64,000 bases of DNA from JAEZBP01 sp963832725 (GCA_963832725.1 CAWHVG010000003.1:1736001-1800000); one strand, 5' to 3'. Shown: positions 44,402 to 54,270, counted from the stretch's first letter. The notes: a model not told the origin generated them from the letters alone. Made by a program: numbers and translations.

Positions 44402-46555
44402 TCAGGGGGCGGCCGCGGGGGCCGCGAAGGGATCGATGAGGCCGGCGTCCGGCACGCCGGCGTCCGGCAGGGTGTAGGGCGTCATCTCGCCCAGTGCGTC
44501 GATGCGGACGGCGCCTCCGTCGGGCAGCAGGTACGCGCCCACGTCGTCGTCGTAGCGCGGCAGCGCCGTCTCCACCGGCGTCTGGCGGCGGCCGCGGATG
44601 CGCCCGTCGAGCACGTCGATGCGGACCGGCCGCTCGAGCTCGAAGACGTAGCCGCCCCGGTCGATGGCCATCTCGTAGGTGTGCCCGTCCTGCTCGATGT
44701 TGCGCCGGAAGGCGACCGCCGAATGGCCGACGCGACGGTGCGGCCGGTGGGCCAGCACCCAGCTCATCAGGCGCACCGCGATGTGGTTGTGGAGGCGGTG
44801 ACAGCCGTGCGAGTGCCGCCGCATGATGCTCATGTAGTCGACCGAGCCGTGGGTGCGGATGCCCTCGTCGCCGCCCGCTCGGATGGTGCCGTCGGCCCGC
44901 TCGCTGAAACGCAGGTGGTAGGCCGCGACCAGCCCGTACGCGCTCGCGTAGCTCGGTCCGGTCTCGTGGTAGTTGACGTGCCAGGCGTCGGCGCCCGAGC
45001 GCCCCGGCACCCGCGAGAGCAGGTCGTGCGGCGGCGTCGACTCCGGCGGCAGCCACACCGGCGCGCTGACGATCTGCTGCCAGATCCGCGGCCCCGTCGG
45101 CGAGTTCTTGTACTTCCACCAGGTGGTGCCGTCGATGAGCTCGCTCCGCCAGCCGCCGATGGTCGTGCCGAAGCGCGCGAGGGGGATGCGCTGGCCGCGA
45201 TACTCGACCTCGACGATCAAGTGCGGGCGCCGCTCCACCGGCTGGGCGCGCTCGTGGCCCTCGTCGTCGTAGGGGAAGTCGTACCAGACGTCGCCGCGAT
45301 CGAGGACGGCGTGGATGTCCATGTCGTCCGAGTAGTACTCGGGCAGCTCGGGCGCCTCGATGGCCACCACCCGCTCGGCGTCGGGCGTCAGGTCGCCGAG
45401 CCCTTCCAGGAAGTCGAGCGCGGCCTCCGGCGTGCTCAGGCCGATGGCCTCGGTGATGCGCGTCCGCAGCTCCGCCTCGAGGTTCGGCACCTCGTGCTCC
45501 CGCTGATCCAGCCCGCGATAGGTGGGCGCCGCGCCCCCGGCCCGCGTCGGCGCCGAGCCGTCCTCGACTACGCCCAACGAGTGCATGGCGCGCTCGGTCA
45601 GCACGCGGACCAGCGCCCGCCGCTCGAGCTCCAGCGGCGGCTCGCGAAGCCGCTCCAGCGTCTCGCCGCCGAGGAAGCCCCAGCCGTACACGCGGTGGCG
45701 CCGCTCGAACTCGGCCAGCGCCTCGTGGGTCGACCAGTCCATGGCGCCGTCGATGTGCGAGCCCTTGCCCTCGAAGTAGCCCTCGCACTCGAGGCGCGCC
45801 TGGGCGGCACGGATGGCTTCCACCCGCGGGCGCTGGTCGCGGTACTCGTGCAGGTTGCGCTGCTCGCGATCGTCGAGCCGGTCTTCGTTCAGCTCCGCCT
45901 CCGACGACACGCCCTGGCGCTCGACGAGGCCGTTCACCTGCCGCTCGAGGTGGCGGAACTGCGAGGCGCGGCGGCGGGCGACGGTGTTGTTGCGGTACGC
46001 CTCGAAGCCGTCGAACGCGGCCAGCGGCGCCAGATCGAGCTCCTGGCGGCACTCCAAATCGCGCACCTCGCGGAAGCGGCGGCGCAAGAGCCCGAGCGTC
46101 GGCATGATCCCGTAGAGCTCGAGGTACTTGTCGTGCTCGGCGCGGGCGCCGTGGTGGTCGTCGGGGAACTCGCCCCGCGCCAGCGCCAGGTAGGTCTCGC
46201 GGTAGGCGTGCGGGATGCGCTCCTCGTTCTCCGAGTCGCGCTCGGTGAAGAGATAGGGCGTCCAGGACTCGCCGAGATCGAGCAGGAAGTAGCCGTTCTG
46301 ATCCGCGGTGGCGGCGTCAATCTCCCGCTCGGTCTGCCCCTCGGCCCAGAACGGGACCGGCCGGGCCATCGGCGGCGGGCGGTTGTCCACGCGCGGACGC
46401 GGCGGCGGCGCTTCGACCTCCGGCTCGGCGGCCGGCTCCTCCGCGTCCACGTCGGCGACCTCGGACCCCGCCTGCTCGGGCGCGGCCTCGCCACCGCAGC
46501 CGGCGGCCCAGAAGAGCGCCAGCGCACACCAAATCCACTGTCGAGACGGGCTCAT
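44402..46555 (-). CDS. L,D-transpeptidase lipoprotein with peptidoglycan-binding domain
   Basis: A 717-residue protein. The signal peptide ends in FWAAGC (lipoprotein). An acidic Pro-rich linker follows, then a helical region and a PG_binding_1-like repeat (AMDWSTHEALAEFERRHRV, ~255). The YkuD catalytic domain is at the C-terminal part, with RTHGSVDYMSIMRRHSHGCH (~567-587), which matches the H-x16-SHGC active site. It would form 3-3 cross-links or attach proteins to peptidoglycan in the periplasm. An Ala/Asp tail ends it. It is divergent from the SLC13 transporter gene. Confidence 0.9.
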   Translation of the reverse strand: MSPSRQWIWCALALFWAAGCGGEAAPEQAGSEVADVDAEEPAAEPEVEAPPPRPRVDNRPPPMARPVPFWAEGQTEREIDAATADQNGYFLLDLGESWTPYLFTERDSENEERIPHAYRETYLALARGEFPDDHHGARAEHDKYLELYGIMPTLGLLRRRFREVRDLECRQELDLAPLAAFDGFEAYRNNTVARRRASQFRHLERQVNGLVERQGVSSEAELNEDRLDDREQRNLHEYRDQRPRVEAIRAAQARLECEGYFEGKGSHIDGAMDWSTHEALAEFERRHRVYGWGFLGGETLERLREPPLELERRALVRVLTERAMHSLGVVEDGSAPTRAGGAAPTYRGLDQREHEVPNLEAELRTRITEAIGLSTPEAALDFLEGLGDLTPDAERVVAIEAPELPEYYSDDMDIHAVLDRGDVWYDFPYDDEGHERAQPVERRPHLIVEVEYRGQRIPLARFGTTIGGWRSELIDGTTWWKYKNSPTGPRIWQQIVSAPVWLPPESTPPHDLLSRVPGRSGADAWHVNYHETGPSYASAYGLVAAYHLRFSERADGTIRAGGDEGIRTHGSVDYMSIMRRHSHGCHRLHNHIAVRLMSWVLAHRPHRRVGHSAVAFRRNIEQDGHTYEMAIDRGGYVFELERPVRIDVLDGRIRGRRQTPVETALPRYDDDVGAYLLPDGGAVRIDALGEMTPYTLPDAGVPDAGLIDPFAAPAAAP

Positions 46556-46820
46556 CAGCACATTGCCCTCGAAGAGGACCCCGAAAAGGCCCCCGCAGGT
46601 CGACCCTGGGTCATGGTCCTGGGAATCGCAAGTTTCACGCGGTCGGATGGCACGGCGCCAGCGTATGCACGGGTCGCACCACCGCTCGGGGAGCCTCTCC
46701 ACGCGCGTCGGCACGCCCGTGACGCGTCCCCTCGCCCACGCTCCGACCTCCGGCAGCCACGCAAGCCGCCGAGCTCGACTCACCAGCGATACAGCCGGCA
46801 TCGTTGCCTCCGGCTGGGCG

Positions 46821-48299
46821 ATGGGAGAACCTCTCGGCCCGGTGAGCTCCGAGGCTGACGAACTTCTCGCGCCGAGCCGCGCCCGCACGCTGGCGGGGGC
46901 GGTGGGGGCGCCGCTCGCGTTCGTGATCGTGTGGTTCGCCGATCTGCCGCTCGAGCCGGCTGCACACCGGCTGGCGGCGATCTTCGGCGCCGTCCTCATC
47001 GCCTGGGTGACGGAGGTGATCCCGATCGCGGCCACGGCGCTCTTGATCGCGCCGCTCTTGGTGGTCACGGGCGTCGAGAACGCCAAGGACGCGTTCAAGA
47101 GCTACGCCGATCCGCTGCTCTATCTCTTCGTGGGCGGGTTCTTCATCGCCGAGTCCATGCGCCGCCACGGCCTGGACCGGCGCATCGCCGGCGCGATCGT
47201 CGGCTCGCGCTGGGTGGCCGGCGTGCCGAGCCGGGTGCGCCTCGCGCTGATGGTGGCGGGCGTCTTGCTCTCGATGTGGATCTCCAACACCGCGTCGGCG
47301 GCGATCCTGGCGCCGATCTTCCTGGGGATGGCGCGCGGCCGGGGAAAGGAGACGACCGGCACCCTGCTCGCGCTGGCCTACGCGTGCTCGGCCGGCGGGC
47401 TGGGCACGGTGGTCGGCAGCCCACCCAACCTCATCACCGTCCGCATCCTGCGCGAGGGCGGCGTCTCGCTGAGCTTCGTGGACTGGATGATGGTGGGCCT
47501 GCCCACGGCGCTCGTGGTCTCGCTGGCCGTCTTCCTCGTGTCGCGCTGGATGTTCCCGACCGGTCCGGCGCCCGAAGAGACGGCGGAGGAGACGGCGGAG
47601 GAGAGCGCGAAGCCGGAGGTGCCGGCGCGGATGACCCGCGGCGAGGTGGTCACTGCCGTCGCGTTCGGGCTGGCCGTCGTCGGTTGGACCGTGCCGGGCG
47701 TGGCGCAGGCGCTGGAGCTGTCGGTCGCGGCCACACTGAAGACCTACCTCCACCCCGGCGTGGTCGCGCTCGGCGCGGCGTCGCTGCTCTTCATGGCGCC
47801 CGCCGGAAAAGGCGAGCGCGTCCTCCGCTGGAAGGACGCCGCCCAGATCGACTGGGGGATCATCCTGCTCTTCGGGGGCGGGATCGCGCTCGGCACCCAG
47901 CTCGTCGAGACCGGGCTCGCGGGCGCGATGAGCCAAGGCTTCGTCGCCGTGACCGGCATCCGCGAGCTCTGGACGTTCACCGCCGTTTGCTGCGCCTTCA
48001 CGATCTTCTTCACCGAGGTCTGCTCGAACACCGCGTCGGCGACGATGCTGGTGCCGCTCGTGGTCGGGGTCGCGACCCAGCTCGGCATCTCGCCGGTGCC
48101 GCCGGCCCTCGCCGTCGGGCTGGCCGCGAGCTGCGCGTTCATGCTGCCCATCGCGACCGGCCCGAACGCCGTCGTCTACAGCACCGGCCGGGTCTCGCAG
48201 ACGCAGATGATGCGCTTCGGCGTGGTGCTGAACCTGATCTCGGTCGCCGTGGTGTTCCTGCTGCTGCGCGTGCTCTGCCCGCTCCTCGGCTGGGTCTGA
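46821..48299 (+). CDS. SLC13/DASS-family dicarboxylate transporter
   Basis: A 492-residue inner-membrane protein with about 11-12 helices. The two family motifs are clear: MWISNTASAAILAPI (~153, first SNT) and FFTEVCSNTASATMLVPLVV (~395, second SNT), which bind sodium and the carboxylate. The intervening PPNLI signature and a Glu-rich cytosolic loop (ETAEETAEESAKPEV) fit the family. It probably imports succinate, malate or citrate-type acids with Na+. The ATG at 46821 is chosen since upstream sequence is Arg/Ser-rich shadow. Confidence 0.9.
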   Translation: MGEPLGPVSSEADELLAPSRARTLAGAVGAPLAFVIVWFADLPLEPAAHRLAAIFGAVLIAWVTEVIPIAATALLIAPLLVVTGVENAKDAFKSYADPLLYLFVGGFFIAESMRRHGLDRRIAGAIVGSRWVAGVPSRVRLALMVAGVLLSMWISNTASAAILAPIFLGMARGRGKETTGTLLALAYACSAGGLGTVVGSPPNLITVRILREGGVSLSFVDWMMVGLPTALVVSLAVFLVSRWMFPTGPAPEETAEETAEESAKPEVPARMTRGEVVTAVAFGLAVVGWTVPGVAQALELSVAATLKTYLHPGVVALGAASLLFMAPAGKGERVLRWKDAAQIDWGIILLFGGGIALGTQLVETGLAGAMSQGFVAVTGIRELWTFTAVCCAFTIFFTEVCSNTASATMLVPLVVGVATQLGISPVPPALAVGLAASCAFMLPIATGPNAVVYSTGRVSQTQMMRFGVVLNLISVAVVFLLLRVLCPLLGWV

Positions 48300-48359
48300 G
48301 ATCCCGAGCGCCGCTTTCTTGGTGCGCGCATGTAGGCAAAGGTAGGCTCGACGTGCGCC

Positions 48360-50658
48360 ATGGCTTCGTCGTCCACCGCCCAACACGCGACCGCACGCGC
48401 CGCCCCCGAGCGGATCTCGGGCATCTATCAGACCTCGCCCGGCCTCCTGCGCCGGCGGCTGGTCGGCCCGTGGGGCGAAGGGCTCGCGCAGTACCTCGCC
48501 CTCGCCATCGGAGATGTTCCGCGCGGGCGGACCGCGTACGGATCGCTCCTGCGCATGCTCGATGCGCTCCCGCCCGAGGAGCTGCTGGCACCGCCGGGCC
48601 CCAAGGCGCGCCTCTACCGCATGGCGCGCTCCATCGCCGAGAGCGAGAGGGCGATGCCGGGTTGCGGGCGCGTGCCGGTGCTGCCCTGGCGCGACGTGGA
48701 GGGAATCTCGCGGGGCAGCGGTCGATCGGCTGCGGGCCGAGCTGACCCGCGACGAGGCCGAGCTGCTCGAGCTCCGGCACGCGCGCGAGCTCTCCGTGGC
48801 CGAGATCGCGTGTGTGGTGGAGCTGGCGCCGGACGAGGTGGAGCTGGCGCTCGACACCGCCGAAGCGCGGGCGCGGCGCATCCTGGACGTTCACGCGCCT
48901 GATCCGCTGGCCGCGCGCGCGTCGATCTACGTCGAGGCGTTCGCGCTGGAGGCGGGCTGGAACGAGGCGAGCGCGGACAATCCGGCGCCGGTCGACGAGG
49001 AGCCGCTCGAGCGCGGGACCATCATCGGCGGTCGCTACGCCATCGTGGAGCGGGTGGGCGTCGGCGCGTTCGGCGACGTCTATCGGGCGGATGACACCGA
49101 GGTCCCCGGCCACCGCGTGGCGCTCAAGCTCCTGCGCACGCCCTCGTTCAGCGAGCGCGCGCGCCAGACGGCCCTGCGCGAGCTGCGGCTGAACGCGGCC
49201 GTCTTCCACCCCTCGCTGGTGCAGTTCAAGGATCACGGCTGGTTCGAACAGCGCCTCTGGTTCGTGATGCCCTGGTACGAGGGCGAGACCCTCGAGCAGC
49301 GGATGCGGCGGGGCGCGCTGGAGCGCGCCGAGGCGCGGCGGATCTTCGAGCCGCTGGCGCGCGCGCTGGCCGCCCTGCACGCCGCCGGGATCCGCCATCA
49401 GGACATCAAGCCCGACAACGTCCTCCTGACCCGCCTGCGCGGCGCGCACGAGGACGAGGTGCTTCCGGTCCTGATCGATCTCGGCGTCGCGGCGGACGAT
49501 CACGAGGGGCTGCTCGGCGGCACGCCCATCTACTTCGCGCCCGAGGTCGCGGCGCGCTTCGCCGACGGCGACGGCCCCGAGGTCGGCTTCGCGGCCGACG
49601 TCTTCGCGCTGGCGCTCTCGCTCCGCAACGCGCTCGAGCCGGGCACGCAGCAGGACGTGCCGGCGGGCGCCATCCACGGGTTCATCGAGCAGCGCGCCAA
49701 GGAGATGCCGCCGCTGCCGGAGGCGCGCTCGCTCCGCTTCCTGCGACCCTCGCTGGAGCGCTGGCTCAGCCTCAATCCGGAGGAACGGCCGAGCGCGGAC
49801 GAGCTCGCCGACGCGCTCTCGGTCCTGACCGCCCCGGAGGAACGTCGCGCCCGCCGCTGGCGCATCGCGCGCTGGCTCGCGCCGCTCCTGATGACGCTGG
49901 CGGCGGTCTTCGGCGTCGTGGTCCACCAGCTCTCCGAGCGGGCCGCCGACCGCGCGCGGGAAGCCCAGCTCGCCCACCGCGCGGCCGCCGACGCGCGAGC
50001 GGATCTGATCGTGGCCGACGCCAGGCAACGCGCGCTCGAGGAGGGCAACGCCGCCCTGCGCGATCGCTACGAGCAGGGCCGGCTCAGCCGCCGCCAGCTC
50101 GCTGGGGAGCTCGCGACGACCGAGCATCAGCTCGGGATCGTGCGGCGGGAGCTGGGCTCGGCCCTCGCGGACCGCAACGCGGCACGCGAGCGCGTGACCA
50201 CGACGGAAGAGACACTCCGGCAGCGCGAAGGCGAGCTGGCGAGCGCCCGCGAGCTGGCGGACACCCGCGGGCGAGCGCTCGACACCGCGCGCGGCGAGCT
50301 GCGCGATCGAGCGAGCGAGCTCGAGACGGAGCGGCGGCGCGCGCAGGAGCTGAGCGGACAGCTCGACGCCGCGCGAGCGCGGGCCACCGAGCTGAACGGA
50401 CGGATCGCGAGCGAGCTGAGCGCGCGACGCGCGGCCGAGGAACGGGTGCGCGCTTTGGCCCGCGAGCTCGAAGCGTCCCAGCGCGAGCGCGACGCGACAC
50501 AGGCCGAGCTGACCCGAGTCCGCGAGCGGGTGGCCCGCCTGGCGGATGCGGTCCGGGCGACCGCGGCGGCGGCGGCGGAGAGCGAGACCGTCGAGAGCGA
50601 CGCGGAGGTCGTCGAATCGACGGACGACGACGCGCCTTCCCTCACCGAAGCGCCTTGA
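48360..50658 (+). CDS. Sigma-like domain/Ser-Thr kinase fusion with coiled coil (one frameshift)
   Basis: About 765 residues. The N-terminus (~20-190) resembles ECF sigma regions 2 and 4: AYGSLLRMLDALPPEE, ARLYRMARSIAESERA, then LLELRHARELSVAEIA as a helix-turn-helix. The kinase domain (~225-495) has GVGAFGDVYRADD, ALKLL, RHQDIKPDNVLL (~345; Arg of HRD is Gln) and DLGVAAD in place of DFG, so catalysis may be altered but Asp, Lys and Asn remain. One membrane helix (~504-524) and a long extracytoplasmic coiled coil (~530-740) follow. An extra G in 48712-48715 breaks the frame. The PP2C gene follows directly. Confidence 0.82.
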
Positions 50659-50782
50659 TCCGCTGGCACAGGTCGGTCCGCGGGACGCGCCGCGAACGGA
50701 GTGTATCGCGAGGGCGCCGGCCCTGGCAGAATGCCGGGGCCATGCCGGTGCGGCCCCCGCAGTTCGACCGCAGGCGGAGCGG

Positions 50783-51748
50783 ATGACGCTCTGGATCATC
50801 GCCCTCGTCGCCGCCGTGGTCCTCGTGACCGGGCTCCTGCTCTTGCGCAGCAAGCGAGACGAGCCCGCTCCGGCCCGCCAGCCGCCCGAGCCCGAGCGCG
50901 TTTCGGCGGTCCCGCCGCCGGCCGGCGTACCCATCTCCACCATGTTCAGCGAGGAGGGCGACGCCCTGACGCTGGAGAGCCAGGAGCTCTGGCTCGACGA
51001 CGACGAGCCGACCGGGCCCGTCGCCGCCTTCGTGCTGCGCGCCGCCGGCAAGACCAATCCCGGCAAGAAGCGCGAGCACAACGAGGACGCCTTCCTCCTC
51101 GCGCCCGAGCACCAGCTCTACGTGATCGCCGACGGAATGGGCGGCTACGCAGCGGGTGAGGTGGCCTCGGCCCTGGCCGTCGAGACCTTGAAGACGCGCT
51201 TCGACGCGGACGACCACGGCCCACTCGACGAAGGCTTCCCGCGCCGCGGGGCGGAGATGATGAGCGCCATCCGCGACGCGAACGCGGTGATCCGCGAGCG
51301 CGCTCGAGAGGACGAAGAGAAGACCGGCATGGGCACCACGATGGTCGCGGCCCGCTTCTCGCCGGGTCGCAACCGCGTGTACATCGCGCACGTCGGCGAC
51401 AGCCGCTGCTATCGGATCCGCAACGGAGAGCTCAGACAGCTCACCCACGATCACACGCTCGGCGCGCTCGGGATCACCGGTCCCTCGGCCGGCAAGCTCA
51501 GTCGGGCCGTCGGCGCGTTCGACCAGGTCGACGTGGATCTGACGGTCGACGAGCCGGAGCAAGGCGATCGCTACCTCCTCTGCTCCGACGGCCTTTTCAA
51601 GATGGTGCCCGACGAGCGGATCGCCTCGATCGCCAGCGAGGGCGATACGCCGGACGAGATCGCAGCGCGCCTGGTCCACGCGGCCCTCGAAGGCGGCGGG
51701 CGAGACAACGTCAGCGTGATCGTGATCGCCGTCGACGCGCCCCGGTAG
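50783..51748 (+). CDS. Membrane-anchored PP2C-type protein phosphatase
   Basis: A 321-residue protein with an N-terminal membrane helix (~4-21), a linker and a PPM-family catalytic domain. Metal-binding and signature motifs are visible: REHNEDAFLL, VIADGMGGYAAGE, GTTMVAA, HVGDSRCYRI, LCSDGL and GGRDNVSVIVI. It would dephosphorylate Ser/Thr residues, and the kinase gene just upstream is the obvious counterpart. The ATG at 50783 has AGGCGGAG before it. Confidence 0.92.
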   Translation: MTLWIIALVAAVVLVTGLLLLRSKRDEPAPARQPPEPERVSAVPPPAGVPISTMFSEEGDALTLESQELWLDDDEPTGPVAAFVLRAAGKTNPGKKREHNEDAFLLAPEHQLYVIADGMGGYAAGEVASALAVETLKTRFDADDHGPLDEGFPRRGAEMMSAIRDANAVIRERAREDEEKTGMGTTMVAARFSPGRNRVYIAHVGDSRCYRIRNGELRQLTHDHTLGALGITGPSAGKLSRAVGAFDQVDVDLTVDEPEQGDRYLLCSDGLFKMVPDERIASIASEGDTPDEIAARLVHAALEGGGRDNVSVIVIAVDAPR

Positions 51749-51778
51749 GGCCGGATTTCCGAGGTCAAGGTCCGGCCC

Positions 51779-51794
51779 AAGCGCAAATGCGCTT
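51779..51794. promoter_or_regulatory. 16-bp palindrome
   Basis: AAGCGCAAATGCGCTT: seven-base arms around an AA centre, located between the PP2C gene and the next lipoprotein gene. It could be an operator. It lacks a following T tract, so it is a poor terminator. Confidence 0.4.
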
Positions 51795-51863
51795 CCACGT
51801 TTTGGAAACCCGAGAGGAGGCTGTACCGTCTCGGTCAACAACAACTGTGGAGGGAGCTTCCCA

Positions 51864-52190
51864 ATGAAGAACGTGTTGATCGTGTGTGGGCTCGCGCTGG
51901 CGGGCTGTGGCGGGGGCGGCGGCGGTTTGACCTGCATGTCGGGCGGCGGCGACGCGGGCGCGGGCCAGTCGTGCGCGGAGTACAGCGGCAGCTCCGCTCC
52001 CGCGAGCTGCCCGAGCGGCTCGACGAGCGTGAGCGCCTGCGCCAGTGATGGGTTGGTGGGCAAGTGCACGGTCACGGCGAGCGGCGGTGGCTCCAGCGCG
52101 ACCGTGACCACCTGGTACTATGCGCCCTCGACGGCCTCCAGCGTCATGACGGCATGCTCGGCCATCGGCGGCACGTACTCCGGCAGCTGA
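51864..52190 (+). CDS. Small Gly/Ser/Cys-rich lipoprotein
   Basis: A 108-residue lipoprotein: short signal peptide MKNVLIVCGLALAGC with lipobox LAGC, a GGAGGGAGC ribosome binding site upstream, and a mature part with six or so cysteines in a low-complexity Ser/Gly/Thr background. It is unrecognised; a surface role is likely. It may share a transcript with the structured region and terminator that follow. Confidence 0.75.
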   Translation: MKNVLIVCGLALAGCGGGGGGLTCMSGGGDAGAGQSCAEYSGSSAPASCPSGSTSVSACASDGLVGKCTVTASGGGSSATVTTWYYAPSTASSVMTACSAIGGTYSGS

Positions 52191-52213
52191 GCCTGCCTAG
52201 TGCGAGATCCATC

Positions 52214-52343
52214 CCGGTAGAAGGGGACCTGGCTTGTCCGACGCTCCAGGGCCGCGTTGCTCCTCCTCGCCGATGCAAAGCATCGACTCGTTCGAGCGCC
52301 TTGCCCTGAAACGCCGGTCCGGCGCCATCTCCCCCTCTACCGG
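52214..52343 (+). ncRNA. Candidate structured RNA element
   Basis: A long-range stem closes the region: CCGGTAGAAGGGGA (52214-52227) against TCCCCCTCTACCGG (52330-52343), 13 of 14 positions pairing. Inside are several hairpins: CCTGG/CCAGG (52228-52232/52246-52250), CGATGC-AAA-GCATCG (52271-52285), CTCG/CGAG (52287-52296) and CGCC/GGCG around 52312-52324. An alternative AGGGC/GCCCT helix also exists. A strong terminator follows 28 bp later. It matches no RNA family that I recognise. It could be a small RNA or a 3' UTR element of the lipoprotein gene. Confidence 0.45.
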
Positions 52344-52370
52344 TCGAATCTCAGCACTAGACGAAGTTCG

Positions 52371-52409
52371 ACAGAGAACGCTCCCTTCGCGGGGGCGTTC
52401 TCTGTTTTT
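52371..52409 (+). terminator. Strong Rho-independent terminator
   Basis: ACAGAGAACGC (52371-52381) pairs perfectly with GCGTTCTCTGT (52395-52405), extended by CCC/GGG around a TTCG-like loop, and followed by TTTTT. It ends the unit carrying the small lipoprotein and the structured region. Confidence 0.93.
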
Positions 52410-52566
52410 GGGCCTGCCGTGATTCATGCGTGCCGCTCCGGTCTGTTGTCGGAGCTACGTGTCGGGCGCGCCACCGGCGTGGCGTTCGAGCACGCGCTGC
52501 GGCGCCGCACGGCGGACACGGCCGTCCGAGCCTGCGTTGGCTCCGCGATTGCAGCCTCGTGGCCAC

Positions 52567-53229
52567 ATGGAGCACCACGACGTGGGCGTTCCGCTGGAGC
52601 GGCGCGCGGAGAACGGCAAGTCGGACCCCTATCATGGCGCGGACCACGGCTCCTTCGCGCCGGTGCTCCGCGAGACGGTGGAGGCGCTGCGCGCCGACCG
52701 CGTTCCGATCGCGCTGATCGGCGGGCTCGCTGTCAGTTGCTTCGGGCGGCCGCGGTGGACGCACGACATCGACGTGCTGATCCGCCCGCAGGACGCCGAT
52801 CGCGCGCTGCGCCTCTTACGCGCGCGCGGCTTCGACACGGAGCGGACCGACCCGGCGTGGCTCTTCAAGGCGTTCAAGCACGACGTGATGGTCGACCTCA
52901 TCTTCTTCTGCACGGGCGGCTTCTACCTGGAGGCGGAGATGCTCGATCACCTCGTCTGGAGGGAGCTCTTCGGCGCGCGAATGCCGCTCTTGGCGCCGGA
53001 GGATTCGATCCTCCTCAAGGCGGCGGTGCACGACGAGATCGGCCCGCGGCACTGGCACGACGCGCTCGGGATCCTCGGCCGGGCGCAGCTCGACTGGGAC
53101 TACCTACTCCAGCGCGCACAGCGGGCGCCGCGACGGCTGCTGAGCCTGCTGGTGTACGCGCACTCGATCGACCTGGCGGTGCCGAATCACATCGTGAAGG
53201 CGCTCTACGCGCGGGTCTACGAGGGGTGA
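52567..53229 (+). CDS. Nucleotidyltransferase-fold protein
   Basis: A 220-residue cytosolic protein. The minimal nucleotidyltransferase signature is visible: PIALIGGLAVSCFGRPRWTH followed by DIDVLI (~58-82), with the two metal-binding aspartates, and a later Asp in VMVDLIFF (~110). Such proteins transfer nucleotides to protein or RNA, and some act as antitoxins or toxins. No HEPN partner is adjacent. ATG 52567 is chosen over the longer frame, which runs into Arg/Pro-rich sequence and the terminator. Confidence 0.8.
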   Translation: MEHHDVGVPLERRAENGKSDPYHGADHGSFAPVLRETVEALRADRVPIALIGGLAVSCFGRPRWTHDIDVLIRPQDADRALRLLRARGFDTERTDPAWLFKAFKHDVMVDLIFFCTGGFYLEAEMLDHLVWRELFGARMPLLAPEDSILLKAAVHDEIGPRHWHDALGILGRAQLDWDYLLQRAQRAPRRLLSLLVYAHSIDLAVPNHIVKALYARVYEG

Positions 53230-53233
53230 ACGA

Positions 53234-54238
53234 GTGAGCGGATGGCATCAGGACGCGGTGGCACGGGTGCGCGAGGCCCTGGCCGAGGACGAGCGGACCC
53301 ACACGCTCGACGTGGAGGTGAGCGTGACCCGCGCGGGCGTGCTGCTCGTCGGCGTCGTGGATACGGAGCATCGCCGGCTGGAGTTGGAGCTGGTCGCGCG
53401 GAGCGCGGCGCCCGTGGGCCTGGGCGTCGTGAACCGAACCCGCGTGGTGGCGTTCGATGTCTCGCCCCGCAGCGCGCCGGTGGGAGCGCTGCGGGTGGCG
53501 GCGGTCGGCGACGTGCACGTCGGCGAGGACTCGGTCGGCATCCTCCGGCTCCGCCTGACCGCCCTGGCCGACCACGCCGATCTCTTGCTCCTCGCGGGCG
53601 ACCTCACCCAGCATGGCCGGCTGGTTGAAGGCCGCGTGTTGGCCGACGACCTCCGCGGGTTGCCGGTGCCGATCGTCGCCGTGCTCGGCAACCACGACTA
53701 CCACTCCGGCTGCGAGACCGAGATCCGCGCCGCCCTCGAGGACGCCGGCGTGTGCGTCTTGGAAGGGAGCGCCACCACCTTGGCGCTCCGCGGGATCGTG
53801 GTCGGCGTGGCGGGCGTGAAGGGCTTCGGGAGCGGGTTCGCGGGCGCGTGCGGAAGCGAGTTCGGCGAGCCCGAGATGAAGGCCTACGTGAGGCACGCCA
53901 AGGAGCAGGCGCACCTCTTGGAGTCGGCCCTGCGCGGGCTGGACACCGACGTGCGCATCGCGCTCACGCACTACGCGCCGGTGGCGGACACGCTCGAGGG
54001 CGAGCGGCGCGAGATCTACCCCTTCCTCGGCTCGTACCTGCTCGGGGAGGCCATCGACGCGGCCGGCTGCGACCTCGCGCTGCACGGGCACGCGCACAAG
54101 GGCAAGGAGCACGGCGTGACGCCGGCGGGGGTGCCGGTGCGAAACGTGGCACTACACGTGATCGGCGAGGCCTATCGCGTGTACCGCGTGGAAGCCGGCG
54201 CAGGCGTGGCCCTTCAGCCGCGGTTGGGCGTACGGTGA
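53234..54238 (+). CDS. BON-like/metallophosphoesterase fusion
   Basis: A 334-residue protein starting at GTG 53234, 4 bp after the previous stop. Residues ~5-50 (ALAEDERTHTLDVEVSVTRAG, then GVLLVGVVDTEHRR) resemble a BON domain, a small module usually found in periplasmic or lipid-binding proteins. The calcineurin-like phosphoesterase domain carries GDVHVG (~95), AGDLTQHG (~122), GNHDYH (~153), THYAP (~241) and GHAHKG (~278), all metal ligands. The substrate is unknown. No signal peptide is visible. Confidence 0.83.
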   Translation: MSGWHQDAVARVREALAEDERTHTLDVEVSVTRAGVLLVGVVDTEHRRLELELVARSAAPVGLGVVNRTRVVAFDVSPRSAPVGALRVAAVGDVHVGEDSVGILRLRLTALADHADLLLLAGDLTQHGRLVEGRVLADDLRGLPVPIVAVLGNHDYHSGCETEIRAALEDAGVCVLEGSATTLALRGIVVGVAGVKGFGSGFAGACGSEFGEPEMKAYVRHAKEQAHLLESALRGLDTDVRIALTHYAPVADTLEGERREIYPFLGSYLLGEAIDAAGCDLALHGHAHKGKEHGVTPAGVPVRNVALHVIGEAYRVYRVEAGAGVALQPRLGVR

Positions 54239-54270
54239 TCCGAGCCAGCGCCGTGGCTAGAGTGACCGCC

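Noticed and set aside
52214..52343. tRNA-like or known riboswitch
   Set aside because: No CCA-type acceptor, T-loop or known aptamer core could be found; it is only reported as a new structural candidate.
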